From the NCBI GenBank assembly GCA_009760855.2, contig WPIO01000228.1, positions 62,001-126,000 of the forward strand: a stretch of DNA of 64,000 bases. Direction: 5' to 3'. Each line of letters opens with the position of its first letter. Within the stretch, counting starts at the first letter, position 1. This document shows positions 43,111 through 54,436 of the stretch, piece by piece. The notes under the pieces are model-generated. The model was not told the origin of the DNA, ran no database searches, and saw nothing but the letters and a program-made list of their open reading frames with translations. The stretch is from Cristatella mucedo. Lineage: Eukaryota; Bryozoa; Phylactolaemata; Cristatellidae. The position numbers and the translations under genes were made by a program.

Positions 43111-46100
43111 GAGAACCAGCCTGCCGTAGGTACGAGTGCGTAAAGGCAGGTTCAAACGGTCGGTGTCTACCTGCTCGTGGTCGTGCTCCGATCTTGCTTT
43201 TGTCTTTGCGAACACGTCACCAAGACTGGGGCGGTAGTGAGGGGGGCACGTGAGAGACAGGCTGCCTGAACAAGATTCAGTCACTCAGTGCTGTTGAAGG
43301 GCAGGTCGCAGCAAAGAGTGCAGCTTTTGTTTCATTTAGTGTCGTGAGAAGACGCTAGAGCACCAGAGCTCGGCCAGCCAGTGCCCTGCCGACGGTCTTC
43401 GATGGGGCGTGTAGGCTGTAGGCTTTTCGTCAGACTCGGTCGCTCCCATCCATCGGGCCCGGTCGGTGGTCGGAGGCCTCCCACTGGATACAGTCAGTCC
43501 GCCTGCGCGACTGTCGTCGCCGCTGCAGCAGCAGCTCTGCCTGCTCGCTGTGCCACTTGACCGCTGCAATGCAGCAGTGCTTTGGACTCGGTGGTGCTTG
43601 AACGTCATGTTTTCTTCCCACGCTTCCTTGCCAGCTTGGCATTCAGTCTCGGTCTTCTTGGGGCATCCGCCATTGTGTTGAGCCACACCGTGCCAGATGT
43701 GCTGCTGCTGCTGCTCTTTCAGACCAGAGTGCCGAATTCAAGGCGGCCGTGACGTCGCTGCAGTGCCTCCTGCAGCTGCCCGCGCATCCGGACCACCTCG
43801 AGTTGTTGAAGGTAAAGCCGTTGCGCAGGCGCTGCTCGTACGATAAGGATGGCTATATGCAGCCGCTTGCGGAATAGCCTGCGGAGCGAGGAGTATAGGG
43901 CGATGGATTTCACAGTCTCACTGGCATGGTAGCAGGAAACTTTCGGCGGCTTTCACTTCGAGCTTGCAGCAGAAAATCAAGAACTACCCTCTGCAGAACT
44001 GGAAGCCTAGACACGTGTCTCAAAGCGCCAGCACCTTACCGCTGGGCAAAGACCCTTATGCTAGCCATTTAGAGCTCCGTCACACGTGGACTGGTGTTAC
44101 CATTCTCTGCTCACCAGTCTCTGCACACAGCTTAGCACTGCAGCAGCCTGCTTGTTAGGGAATGCCTGCCCGCGTTTGCTTGTATGTCTTTATTTGCTTT
44201 GCTTGTATGCATTTGCGTGCACACCTGTCTCTGTTGCATTTTATGTGTTGTGTGTGTGTGTGTGTGTGTGTGGATTTTTTTTAGCTGCACATGCTCCAAA
44301 AACAGGTTATCCAAGTACCTAGGATTTCTATGGTGCAGAAAACTGTTACTTGCTGTGCGTTTTATCAGCCTTCTTGTAGCAAATCACATGCTAAGATTCC
44401 CGTGTTGTGAGCTTTCTTGGAGTCCCTCTGGCATTGGAAGCCTTGCATGTACCTGTGTGAAGCATCCAGTCGCTCTGTGCTTGTGCTTTGCCTGCATCGG
44501 TCGCTCGCTACAAGTATGAATATAGTGGGATGTAAAGTGCAAAGAAAGAGATGTAGTTCTCCTAGGGTGCTATATACATCTTTTATTATATGTTATTATT
44601 ATTACTGCTCACGACTATTGTGGGCTGGCTTCATAGGCAGCGTGTTCAATCCCTGAGGACGGCACGACGAATCCTTTCCTTTCAAGCACTGCGCCATCCC
44701 TTGGGGGGGGGGTGTGTTGAATCTCATTAAAACGCGGCAGACAGGTCAGCCAATGCTGCTGCTACATCTGCTATTTCTGTCACTTTATTTCTATCACTTG
44801 ATCACCTCTATCACTTTAAAGATTCAAGGAGCTTGGTTTTTGCTATCTACTGGCGCCGCAATGTACGTCTCGTAAGTATCTTGTAGCTGCTACCGTCCTC
44901 TGTCTGTCACGTCTCGAAGTATCTCCGAAGGTCCTCCTCTCCCTGCTGCACTCGCTGTGCTGCTGCTGTACATGTGATTTGGTCGAGCTACATGCTCGCT
45001 CCGATCGAGCGGCAGCGGTGCGAGTAGGTTGCCGATCCCAAAGTAGCTGGCGGGTGGCGATGCAGCAGTGCTGTGGCTTTCTCAAGGTCGGTTCTGTCTC
45101 CCCAAAGCGACGCCGTGGACCGGGTGGCGCTGGCTTTCCATCTGCGGCATTATCCTCAGTTTGTCATAAGGACATTCTGCCCTGCGAAACCCTCTGCATG
45201 ACAGCGTGGTACTTGCAAGGAGCGAAACCCTCCGCATGACAGTGTGGTACTTGCAAGGAGCCAAGGTCTCAACTGATGTCGTTACACACTTGCAGGCCGT
45301 CAATCTGCTGGTGCAAGAGCGGCTTTCGAAGGACAGGAAACCATCGGCAGCAGCATCAACTGCTGCTGGTAGTGCTGCACCGGCGACGCTGAGTCTCAAG
45401 ACTATCGATGCCGGCATCGACACCGGCGGTAAGTGCCAACTGAAGCATGTGTGGCGTACGACATGAACCAGGTTGGGCCACTGTGCTCGGCGCTGCAAAG
45501 TTGTCCCTCGTGCAGCCATCTGTTCTATAGGTTTTCCTTTAGTGTTACCCTTTACCTTTACCTTTTTTAATGTGTCCGGTCTTTTTGCTCACTGGCGCTG
45601 AACTACGGTCTCCACCTGGCTAAGATACCCTACGAGGCTGCCGGACACCTAGAGAAGCCGCTTAAGAGGGGGGGAGGGGAGGTTGATGGACTTTGCCTTA
45701 GAGGAAATCGGTGTTACAAGCATAGTCTTGGAATATTTTTTTTACTGGAAAGGGTTTGAGCATAGATTAGCAGTTGAATTCTGATTAGGCCACCAATCAT
45801 CAAGCTACCTACCCTGTTGGGTCCACCGACTTGCCTAGCCACTGCCCTCTTCCGGTCGAGAACAGCTGACCCACTTTTGGGTAAGCTCAGTAACTGATCA
45901 GCTAGCACGGTGCTACGGCTGTCTGAGCCGTATTTTGCTGTATGCGACTGCTCGCACAAATCCAACATACCCTGTCGAGTGAAAGTGGCACTGCAGCTCT
46001 CACAACTGTTGGCATTCTCAGTATGAAGCCGCACTGGTTCATCTTTGCTAGATATGTCAGGCAGCTGCTGCAGTTGCACAAACTTAGTCAGATGCCAGGT

Positions 46101-46789
46101 CACTATTGCAGGGCTAGCCGTTTCTTTACCGGCAAGTCCCAGAGCAGGCTGTGGTGGGGAGTTGTTCCGAGGTTGCAGCATCTTCTCTAATGGGTGGGGG
46201 GATGTCACCCCACCATATTGGCGTCTGCTCAAGGGACAAGATATATCGTGAATATATAGCGATATATATATATATATATATATATTGTATTATTTATTTA
46301 TATTATATGTAAAGATATAATAGATATATAACGTGAAAGAAAACTTAATTCCTGTTCGTTTTTACTAGAAGTTTCTAGTAACCCAAGTCCGGCGCTGCAA
46401 CTTCCAGCTGTATGGCAGCATCACGATGGCGATGCTTCAGTAAGGAGATGCGGCTTTGAGTGAGCCGTTTCGTTGGGATTTAGCTCGTCCACTGCATAAC
46501 TATGGATGACTCTGCTTGGCTTTTCTTCTCTTCATTTCCGGGTCATTGTCGAGGCTGACATAGCCTCGGTAAAGCCCGCGGCTGCCCTGGCCGTAGTGAT
46601 GTCTGCTGACTGAGCGCTTTATCACACTTTGTAGATTATGTCGTCAACGATGCGGCCAGGATACTGCGTCTGCTGCACTTGCGTGAGCTGCGGGACCTGC
46701 AGACGCGCATTAACGAGGCTATCGTGGCTGTGCAGGCACTTGTGGCTGATCCTAAGACCGACCAGAGGCTTGGCAGAATAGGCCGATAA
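38756..46789 (+). CDS. RTRAF: RTRAF / CLE (C14orf166 family), complete, six exons
   Basis: Conserved animal RNA-metabolism factor, part of the tRNA-splicing ligase complex (with RTCB, DDX1 and FAM98) and linked to RNA polymerase II and RNA transport granules; it shuttles between nucleus and cytoplasm. Exons 38756-38816, 40414-40538, 42114-42321, 43723-43811, 45296-45428 and 46635-46789 join in frame to 256 codons plus TAA (human protein 244). The start is MSRRKLKALGY, matching the MFRRKLTALDY start of the vertebrate protein. Then come LVAWLEDQKVRQLKIEERG, WLLGLAIRLEYSDNAEKY, EFKAAVTSLQCLL, AVNLLVQERLS, and the near-invariant C-terminus RILRLLHLRELRDLQ...VADPKTDQRLGRIGR. Exon 5 holds an Ala/Ser-rich insert (about residues 172-184) that accounts for the extra length. 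Introns hold a SPIN-like element and several LINE fragments. Convergent with the VRK1 gene. Confidence 0.96.
40676..40838 (+). mobile_element. hAT-type, SPIN-like non-autonomous DNA transposon remnant
   Basis: Left end CAGCGGTTCTCAACCTGTAG matches the terminal inverted repeat I remember for SPIN (SPACE INVADERS) hAT elements. It is followed by the GGTCGCCACCCC...CAAACGACCCTTTCACAGG block and, nearer the right, GGCTGGGGGTCGCCACAAC and ATGAGGAACTGTGTTAAAGG in SPIN order. The right terminal repeat is missing and most of the middle is deleted. A G run of about ten inside the left block is a local expansion. Located in RTRAF intron 2. Family name is from memory; no search was run. Confidence 0.78.
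41145..41600 (-). mobile_element. L2-like LINE 3' fragment, inverted
   Basis: Minus-strand copy of the tail (box AGAGAATTAATTCT at about 41,165) and of the distal RT frame (segments equivalent to 57,930-58,200). Located in RTRAF intron 2. Confidence 0.75.
42385..42640 (-). mobile_element. L2-like LINE 3' tail, inverted copy of a head-to-head pair
   Basis: Starts with AATAATAAT and carries the tail box CATCCTCAGAGAACTCAATC, then the CATGC-rich tail segments in reverse order. Lies in RTRAF intron 3 just upstream of a direct-orientation copy at 42,838-43,110. Confidence 0.85.
42838..43110 (+). mobile_element. L2-like LINE 3' tail, direct copy of a head-to-head pair
   Basis: Tail segment from TTTAGTGGGTCCCTGTGATT through AAATGTAAAGCGCC and TTCTCTGAGGGCGC to an uninterrupted (ATT)n ending at 43,110. 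Together with 42,385-42,640 it forms an inverted pair with a spacer of about 200 bp in RTRAF intron 3. Confidence 0.88.
44243..44273. repeat. (GT)n microsatellite
   Basis: GT repeat in RTRAF intron 4 followed by a T run. Confidence 0.95.
44525..44610 (+). mobile_element. L2-like LINE terminal tail fragment
   Basis: Short match to the terminal box (GTAAAGTGCAAAGAAAGAGA, then TTCTCCTAGGGTGC) followed by ATT-rich sequence; RTRAF intron 4. Confidence 0.65.
45184..45259. repeat. 38-bp tandem duplication in RTRAF intron 4
   Basis: Two units starting GCGAAACCCTC and ending ACTTGCAAGGA, differing at about two bases, just 36 bp upstream of RTRAF exon 5. Confidence 0.9.
46260..46287. repeat. (AT)n microsatellite
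   Basis: Pure AT run in RTRAF intron 5, inside a wider AT-rich stretch to about 46,330. Confidence 0.95.
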
Positions 46790-48429
46790 TGCCTCCTTGG
46801 ATGGACGATCGCCACTTCGAATGGATAGCTACCGTCTCAGACGCATGGCAGATCGGCAAGTCGTTGCACCTGTGAACCGATGTTCGCTGGAGGAATGGCG
46901 GTCGATACTTTCAAACAAAGTGCATTTGCTTTCCTCGTTGGGAGCTCGTGATTGATTAAATTCCAATGGTACAAGCCAAATAGATTGCCTCGGTTGTTCA
47001 TGACTTGATTGGAGCCGCACGGCCCATCCCGTGTATCGTGGTGTTTGCAGTTTATCACACTGCCTTTCATTAAGCCCACTGTGCTGCAGTAGTTTGCATC
47101 CTCACGTGGTCATGCGCAAAACACTGCAGCCTGACGAAGAATTGCTTCTGGATAGCGTGTATGTAGCAATGTCGCTGCTCTGCATTCGTGGAATAGTTTC
47201 AGTCACTTGTTTTTGCTCAAGGTTTGAATGAAGCTGTGATGAGCTACATTATGCCTACGTGTTAACTCTCCGTGGCCTACATTTGAATTTGGATCTGTCG
47301 CTGTACACCGGCAGCTTTAAATTGCACACGCTAGTATTAGCAGATGGTATCACCCGTGTGGTTGCACGGCTGCCCACGCTCGATGGCTAACCTGCAACTA
47401 ACAACTCAGTGAACTTAAAGCAGTTAATAAGGAGGACCGGCCTGCCTGCACGGCCAGCGATCCTAAAATCATTTTTGCCTATTCATTTGTCCTATTCCCT
47501 CGTCTTGCATAATCGATCTCGAGGTTAACAGCACGAGGTTAGCAACAACAGTCTTTCAATCGTAGCTGCTGAAAATGTAGGTGTAGCCACGTGGTGAGCT
47601 GCTATTATCCTCGCCGACGGTTACTGACAAGTGGGCTAACACTGGCCGAGCTTTGAGCATTGCCATTCCTATCTGGACGACACCAACAGGTTCTGTGTGA
47701 CGACCATGTTTCGACCTTGTAGTTTGGTTGCACAGCAGAGAGCCAGCCGATGCCCAACACCGACAGTTTATTCCCAGCACACGGAGCCCAAGAGCGCACG
47801 GCTTCTCTCAGCCCCTGCCCTCACACAACTGCCCTCCCCTGGTCGACTCCGATGACTCATCGACCACAACTGTGCACCGGCCGACCCTGATGGTGAATCC
47901 ACCATCTGGCCACCAGCTGGTCCATGCCACATCAAAGACGGACCACAGCAGTGCAATGGCCGACCCTGATGGTGAATCCACCATCTAGCCACCAGCTGGT
48001 TACCGGCCTGCGTCCATACCACATCACAGGCGGACCACAGCTGTGCACCGGCCCCTCTCGGTGGTGCTTCTAACAGCTCACCAGTAGCTTATCCGAGGAG
48101 CCTGCATACGATACATACATGCGAACTACAGACCTTGCTTTCCTTTTCTGCGGAGCACTATAGAGATCACAGCCCTTGGGGTGCTCTGCTTTGCTACTCA
48201 AACACTCGTATCAAAAAGTCACTGTCCGATGCCGTCGTCGGATCTTTTCGATCTCACTTTCGGTCCAATTTCGTGCCGGCACCCAACTCCTCCCACAAGC
48301 TCCAGATGTTGTGCACGCACCCTGGATCGTACAAGCACCCTGGATCGTACAAGAACGAACTATGTTGGCTTGAACAGCCAACTACGCTTCAAAAAGAAGC
48401 TATGATACCTTGCTTGTCGTTACTGCTTT
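46790..48429. other. RTRAF-VRK1 convergent intergenic region
   Basis: Holds the RTRAF 3' UTR, extent unknown; no clear AATAAA close to the stop. The 79-bp tandem repeat at 47,862-48,056 and an 18-bp duplication (ACCCTGGATCGTACAAGC) at about 48,320-48,352 also lie here. No further gene recognised. Confidence 0.5.
47862..48056. repeat. 79-bp imperfect tandem repeat
   Basis: About 2.4 copies of a unit with GGCCGACCCTGATGGTGAAT and CATCTGGCCACCAGCTGGT, in the RTRAF-VRK1 intergenic stretch. Its open frames on both strands are by-products of the repeat. Confidence 0.85.
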
Positions 48430-48515
48430 TCTTGCAGCAAGTTGTCAAGCGTCTGGATAGGGAGTTGGTTCTCTAGGGGCACTACATATCAGACTTACGG
48501 TTATTATTATTACTA
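48430..48515 (+). mobile_element. L2-like LINE terminal tail fragment
   Basis: Degenerate terminal box (GCAAGTTGTCAAGCGTCTGG, then TTCTCTAGGGGCAC) followed by TTATTATTATTA. Faces the minus-strand SINE at 48,528. Confidence 0.6.
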
Positions 48516-48527
48516 TCATTATAAAAT

Positions 48528-48682
48528 ATATATACATTTCATTTGTAAAGCATCCTAGGAGAAATTAATCTCTATTCAGGCGCTTCACATATGCCATGTG
48601 GCTCGAGCTCACGACCTTAGTCATCAAATACAGTCACCTTGATCTTGGTTCGACGTGAGCACCTTAGCCACTGGGCCAAATC
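48528..48682 (-). mobile_element. SINE-1: tRNA-derived SINE with L2-like 3' tail
   Basis: On the minus strand: TTTGGCCCAGTGGCTAAGGT (A-box-like, TRGCNNAGYGG), a tRNA-unrelated middle, GGTCGTGAGCTCGAGCC (B-box-like), then GTGAAGCGCCTGAATAGAGA and the tail box of the local LINE, ending in ATA-rich sequence. This is the fullest copy of the family. Confidence 0.78.
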
Positions 48683-49144
48683 AGTGCGGATTCCTTCAGG
48701 TCCACCAGCACGAGTTGATCAAGGACCCACGTAGCTCACGGTTCCAAACTCACCTCGGTATACACTGCCAGTTTGCATCCAAACGAGCCAGGGACGGTCA
48801 CGTGCACGGTCACTTCGGTTAGGACAGGCTATACACGATGCTACTTTGAAAGACTGCACGAAACAGCAGTGCTGCTGCTATCGATAGATACTACAGAAAG
48901 AAGTTAAGGGTACAGGCCCGCCTGGAGCACGCGACAATAAAGGCAGACATGATTGCTGTCTCGGCACACTATTTTAATAGAAAACAATGTCGCGCTATAA
49001 AGGCAGCAGAGTAGCGGCTCCGTGTAGGCCGTACAAGCGGCCGTCGACGAGCCATGCTGCCTCCTGCTTGACGGCTGCAGGAGCACGCTTGATGGTGCAG
49101 CCAACATCCTGAGCTACGACCGGTGCGTTGCCACCGATGCTGTC

Positions 49145-49809
49145 TCACTTCCGGCGCGCCTTGAGACCCTTGAGGGACGGTGAAGTCTGCGTGCTCGCCG
49201 AGCTGACGAGCTTCGCTCGGTTTACCGACGGCATCGGATGACCTGCAAGCGCAACGGCACGAACACGCCACGATTGGCAACGACGGGAAGCCGAACTAAG
49301 GAAAACGAATCGCCGAGTATGCCGTGCGAGGCTCGCTGTGCGACTCGCCCGCTCTGGCTTTGGCTAATCAGCGCAGGCAGGAAGGACTCACCGTTCGCCG
49401 ACGCCGAGCTGCCCGATGTTACCAGCGGAGCCGGACTGCGGCCCTTGGCTGCCGGACTGCGGCCCTTGGCTGCCGGACTGCGGCCCTTGGCCTGGACCGG
49501 ACGGGCGGTGACAGGCAAACTGCTGCCACCGCTGACCTCCATGCGGGCATCGCCGACGGGCACCGACTTGAGCGCTGTCGAGCCGACGGCTTTCCTCGGT
49601 CTCTTGACTGCCAGGCCGTCGGAGCTAACAGTGCCCGACGAAGACTCGGCAGCCGATAAAGAGGCCGCTGCCACCTCTGCCCTTGCGGCGCCACTCTTCG
49701 ACGAGGCCCTCGGCTTTGCCCTTCCGCTGCTGGTGGCGGCTGCTCCGGGGCTCGATGCACCGGCGGCAAATGTTCGCTTCCTTCCCGTCTTGCTGGCACT
49801 TTTCACCGG
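49145..49809 (-). CDS. VRK1: VRK1-like C-terminal tail (last two exons)
   Basis: Two exons encode about 170 residues of low-complexity tail after the kinase domain, rich in Ala, Ser, Lys and Arg, with likely nuclear-localisation clusters (GRKRTF, KRPRKA). A tandem heptapeptide KGRSPAA occurs nearly three times at 49,434-49,490, written as 21-bp repeats. The donor at 49391 (GTGAGT) and acceptor at 49243 join phase 1 to give ANGHPMPSVNRAKL, then SASTQTSPSLKGLKARRK and TGA. Without this splice the first exon would read on to a stop at 49,222; the spliced form is preferred because donor, acceptor and phase agree and the end is basic and TQT-containing. It is much longer than the human tail (human VRK1 is 396 residues). 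Confidence 0.8.
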
Positions 49810-52800
49810 CTACAAACGAATAGGCCAAGCACGGCCGGCACGTACAGGTCCGGCTCGGACTAGGAGAAGCAGTAGCACCGACCCGACCTCGCGCCGGCAG
49901 TAGCAGCGAGCCGGTTCGGTAGCAGCAAGGTGCTACACACGAGCGCACGTGCACACCAGATCGAGCAACGATCCGGTCCGGTTCAGGTGTGTTGCTCATA
50001 ATTTACGGCCAGACATTCAATCGCTAACGAGCCCACGCGAGGAGCTGACGTCAAGACTGCTAGCTTGCCCCCCTTCCGTTCGAGCACCCGTTAAAGCATC
50101 GAGATAGCATAGACTGGAGTCGAGTTGCCATCACAGCTTTACTCAGCAAAATCATAAGCTACTAGTTAAAATACTTATATATTTCAACTTCGTCTTCTCT
50201 TATGAAAAAGAAAACTTTTTTCTGTGGATGCAACATGGAAAAAAGAGGGAGCGACAGGATTTCTCCACTGCTAGTCAGAGTGCTCCAGCGATTCGAAAGC
50301 GGACAGCAGCACACCAACACAGCATACCAAGTTTTAAAAAAACGATAACTACAGAATGCATTACATCTGAGGCAAATCCAACCCATACACCTGGTCACTA
50401 GTATCATTGGCCCAAGCATGTAAATATGTTAAAGAGCATAAGAGCTCAAAAAGCACAACACAGATGCAACACAACAGTTAATCCAAGTCTGGCTACAGTG
50501 GCTAAGGCACAATCATTTGCATCGATGCAAGAAGTGTGTTACACACATGCGCACAAAACACACTCATATGCATCATTGCCTTTGCTCAAAAAGGAAATTT
50601 CAACCTTTTTTAATGCAATTACAATCAGGCCGTGATACCTGAGTTTCTGAGAAAACCAGTGTAGTATCGTAGTTTTGTTTCAGTCCACGTCTAAGAATAT
50701 CCCTTAAGAGATCGTATTCTGGTGCTTCCTTGTAGTCTAACTGGGTCACATAGTTGAAATACTCGAAGAACAGGTCTACGAAACGACAGTAGCACCAATG
50801 CCTGCTTATGACTACAGTCTCAGCCAGCAGTGGCACACAGACTGCTCAGCGGCACGATGAACATCGTGGCATGCTGAGTCTCTAGCCAGGCATAGGAAAG
50901 CCAAGCACAACACCGCAATGGTGGCCGCCTCTGCCATGCACAGCCCATAAACGCCCGGAGTCTCTCGATAAGCAGACAAAAAGAAAGGAACAATGTAGGC
51001 CCTGTCAAATCTCGCCAAGACTGATTTTGCACATCTGACGTACATTGCAGCAGAGCACGTCAAGAGCCAGAGCAAACAAGTGCGGAAAAACGGCAGCAGC
51101 ATCCTTAATGTAGTAGACAAGCGCAAGTAAGCCTGTGCCATACAACAGCGATGCTAGCTAAATAAAGAGTAGCTGACAGCCGACGATACGGTACACTTTT
51201 CTATGGGTATGTGTGCTTGAGCTAGTCAGTGCTACGGAAGCCACACAGTTGTACATCAGTCAAGCTGCTCTCTGGTATCTCACTTTGAGTGGCAGAGAGA
51301 GCACAGCACTCCCCAGTGCAAGCCCTGGTGCAGACCTGACATCGTGATGCTGGTGCGCTACCCTTAACAACCACATGTAACATTCAGCCAGGCGTACACG
51401 GTAACAAAGGGCAAACAAGATAACCATTTGCTATGACTCTTAAAAGAGTACAAAGACAATGATAAGAAAGTACAGTGATTCGCATAAAAAATTATAGGAA
51501 TCCTTTGCATCACTATGCTTCCCGTACATGTGCATCCAGTGCTCAACGAATGACGGCTTTGAGAAGGAAGCAGACTTCGCAAGCATCTCAACAAAGCGTT
51601 TTTGGGAGATCAGAGCCATCTTTATAAAAAAATATATTGCTCAATTTGGTCAATCCCGACCTCTGATAGCCTAGTACACCACGTGGTGATTGATAGTCAA
51701 CTTGATTTAGATACGGATGGCTCAAATCATAAAATACAAAAGCTATTTTGAAATTAAATTTAATAACGTGTATTCCCAAAGGATTATATAGTTTTGACCA
51801 TGAACTGCATTCGAAAGCTGCTCATGGATGCCATCTCACTATTGCCGATCGGCTGCCTCTGACTTTGATAATACTGATATTGGAGGACCAACCTCTCAAT
51901 AACTAGGGCTATACATCACCAGCTAGAAACTGTCTGATTCTCAGGAGTCACAACGATGCAAGTTCTCCCCAGAATGTGATAACGAATCTCGTCGGGTTAC
52001 TTCTAGCGATACCAATCAAAGATGAGATCGCCAGCCGCTCAGAGAGTGCTTGAAACTTATGTCACCTCTGATCACAGCCCGAGTTTCAATAAGTGCACTA
52101 AAAAGAAAAGCAATCCTGCTCTGCTCAAACTTGCATCAGCATTGCTTATTCTGTCCATTTAATATTTTCATACCGATGCACTGCCTACAGTTCGAACAAC
52201 TGTAAACGTTTGACTAATCCTTAGTACATCAATTACCATTCGCTCAGTCATAGCCAAAGCTCTCAGACCCCTAGAACTAGCGCTCAACCAGGCGACCAAT
52301 TAGCGTACAGTTGCTCCCACATCTCGCTAAGACCCCTATGCTAGCTTCTGGGGCGCTACACAATCATTAACTATTCCAACTCTCACCTTCACATCACTAC
52401 ATAGCAGCTGCTTAAACGCTTCGGGTTTAAGATCACATCTGCAAGTTGAAAGAATTTTGCCTAGAGCAAAAAAGTAATTGCCATTTAGGAGATAACATTT
52501 AGTATCCATCTTCTGCGACGCCATTCAGACGACGGTATTAACTGTGTAGAAATGTCAGCCCTCTTCATATGGACAAGGCTCGCTTGCTGACAGAGTAGCA
52601 GGTTCGCAACGCTTGGCAAGACTCGCAGAGAGATGCGAGTTTCGTGAACGAGACCATTAAAACGGACGGACGAAACATTAGTATTCAGTTCTGTATTTAA
52701 AAAAAGAACAAGTGATAAAGAATCTACAGCTGCAATGGCTAAGCTGCCAGCTTGAGCTACGCAAGATACCATACCTGATGGGTCACTAATTTTGCAAGCA

Positions 52801-54348
52801 CTGATAAGTGAACGGACATCGTTCATGTACCTAAAACGGTGTGTGCAATGTAATACTGCAGGCTCACTTCAAGTAAACATCGTCTGCTCATGTCACACAT
52901 AACGGCAAGCATACACATGCGACCGGCTGCTAAGAGCTTGTTGGCCCAGCCACCCAACAAAGCCACAACCAGCCAGTCACCGAAAAGCTTCGGCCGGACG
53001 ACCGACCAGCAAAATACGAATGGCATGCAGAAGCGACCTACCTGATTTTCATGTCTCGCACGGCGTCTTTATCGGCGATGAATCTTAACCAAGGAAGCGT
53101 GCCGGAGTACCACTGAAGCAGGCAGTAGCCCAGGATCTCGATGTCACCTCTGCGAGACGGTTCTGAAGAGGAAATGTCGTGCAAGCGTGCTCACAGTGAG
53201 TCCAGTAAAGGCTACTGGCACACGAGCCACAATCAACTGCTGGCTTCTTGAGCAACGGCGCAGACAGCACGACGATTTCACACTGCCGATTACTTTACGA
53301 CAGCAAAGGACGATTTCCCCTCCACCAGCTCGGCTATACGACCTAACTGAGTGTACGAGAGTAAACAAACAATGCTGACATACAAGGTATGCTGAGTGAG
53401 CTGTCGAACAATCTAGAGCGGTGTGTGGGGGACAAGTTCGAGCGATCGAGTTACGATGAAGAAGAGCACTTCAAAAAACGTGTCTGAGATGAACTGACAT
53501 CAGCTTCGCGAGAGAGATAGTGGGAAGATTATCCGTGAAGCAGCTGTTCCTACAGAGCTATTTGGAGGGACCCACTACGCAGCTCCTCGGGGGGGGGGGA
53601 GGCCCCCAAGGAGCCACATAAAGTACTGACAGCTCCGATAGCAAAATAATAATAGTACCTAATATCTAATACCTCGTGCCACACCAACAAGAGCACCTAA
53701 TAGCAATGCACAACCACTCAGACTCATAGCAGCTGTTGCCCCGAGGTAGGATAAATCTTTTCACAAGACAAGCACAGGTATTCTTCGGCGTAGAGTCAAT
53801 GGAACGCTTACGTAACCGCTATATGAATGAGGTGAGATACCGAATACCAGCAAGGCATTCCAACGAGAGCATATTTCTTATCAAGCTCCTACTAGCTCGA
53901 AGTAATTCGCTGGCACTAGCCTGTATGCAGCTGTACGTCACCAGGCCAGTATCGCTAACACTGACGAAGGCAAAACATGGGATTGAAATCATGGCCGACA
54001 TTAGCTTTGCTGGCAGCAATGGGTAGGAGTAGCCGTTCCACTTACTCACTCCTTTGTGGGCGTCCCTACTTGTGAAGTCAACAGTCCCGTCATGCGCTTT
54101 CCTAGGGTCTTCTTTGTATTCGTGGTGAGAAGTGTCCAACTGAAACTTGCTTGCCAAGCCATAATCAACCAGATACACATGCTGCGGGATTGGCTGCCCA
54201 TCAACAAGCAAGATATTGGAGGCCTTAATGTCGGCGTGGACATAGCCGTTACTATGAATGTACTCCAAGGCATCCAGCTACAACGAAGCACGGTATTATT
54301 TCATTCAAAATCCGTTATTTATACATCAGTTCACACATTCATGAGCAC

Positions 54349-54436
<88 letters not shown>

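Noticed and set aside
47728-48022. Overlapping frames of 84-86 codons on both strands
   Set aside because: Created by the 79-bp tandem repeat.
49222-49392. Unspliced continuation of the VRK1 tail to a stop at 49,222
   Set aside because: A strong GTGAGT donor at 49391 and a phase-matched acceptor at 49243 give a better C-terminus; retained as an alternative isoform only.
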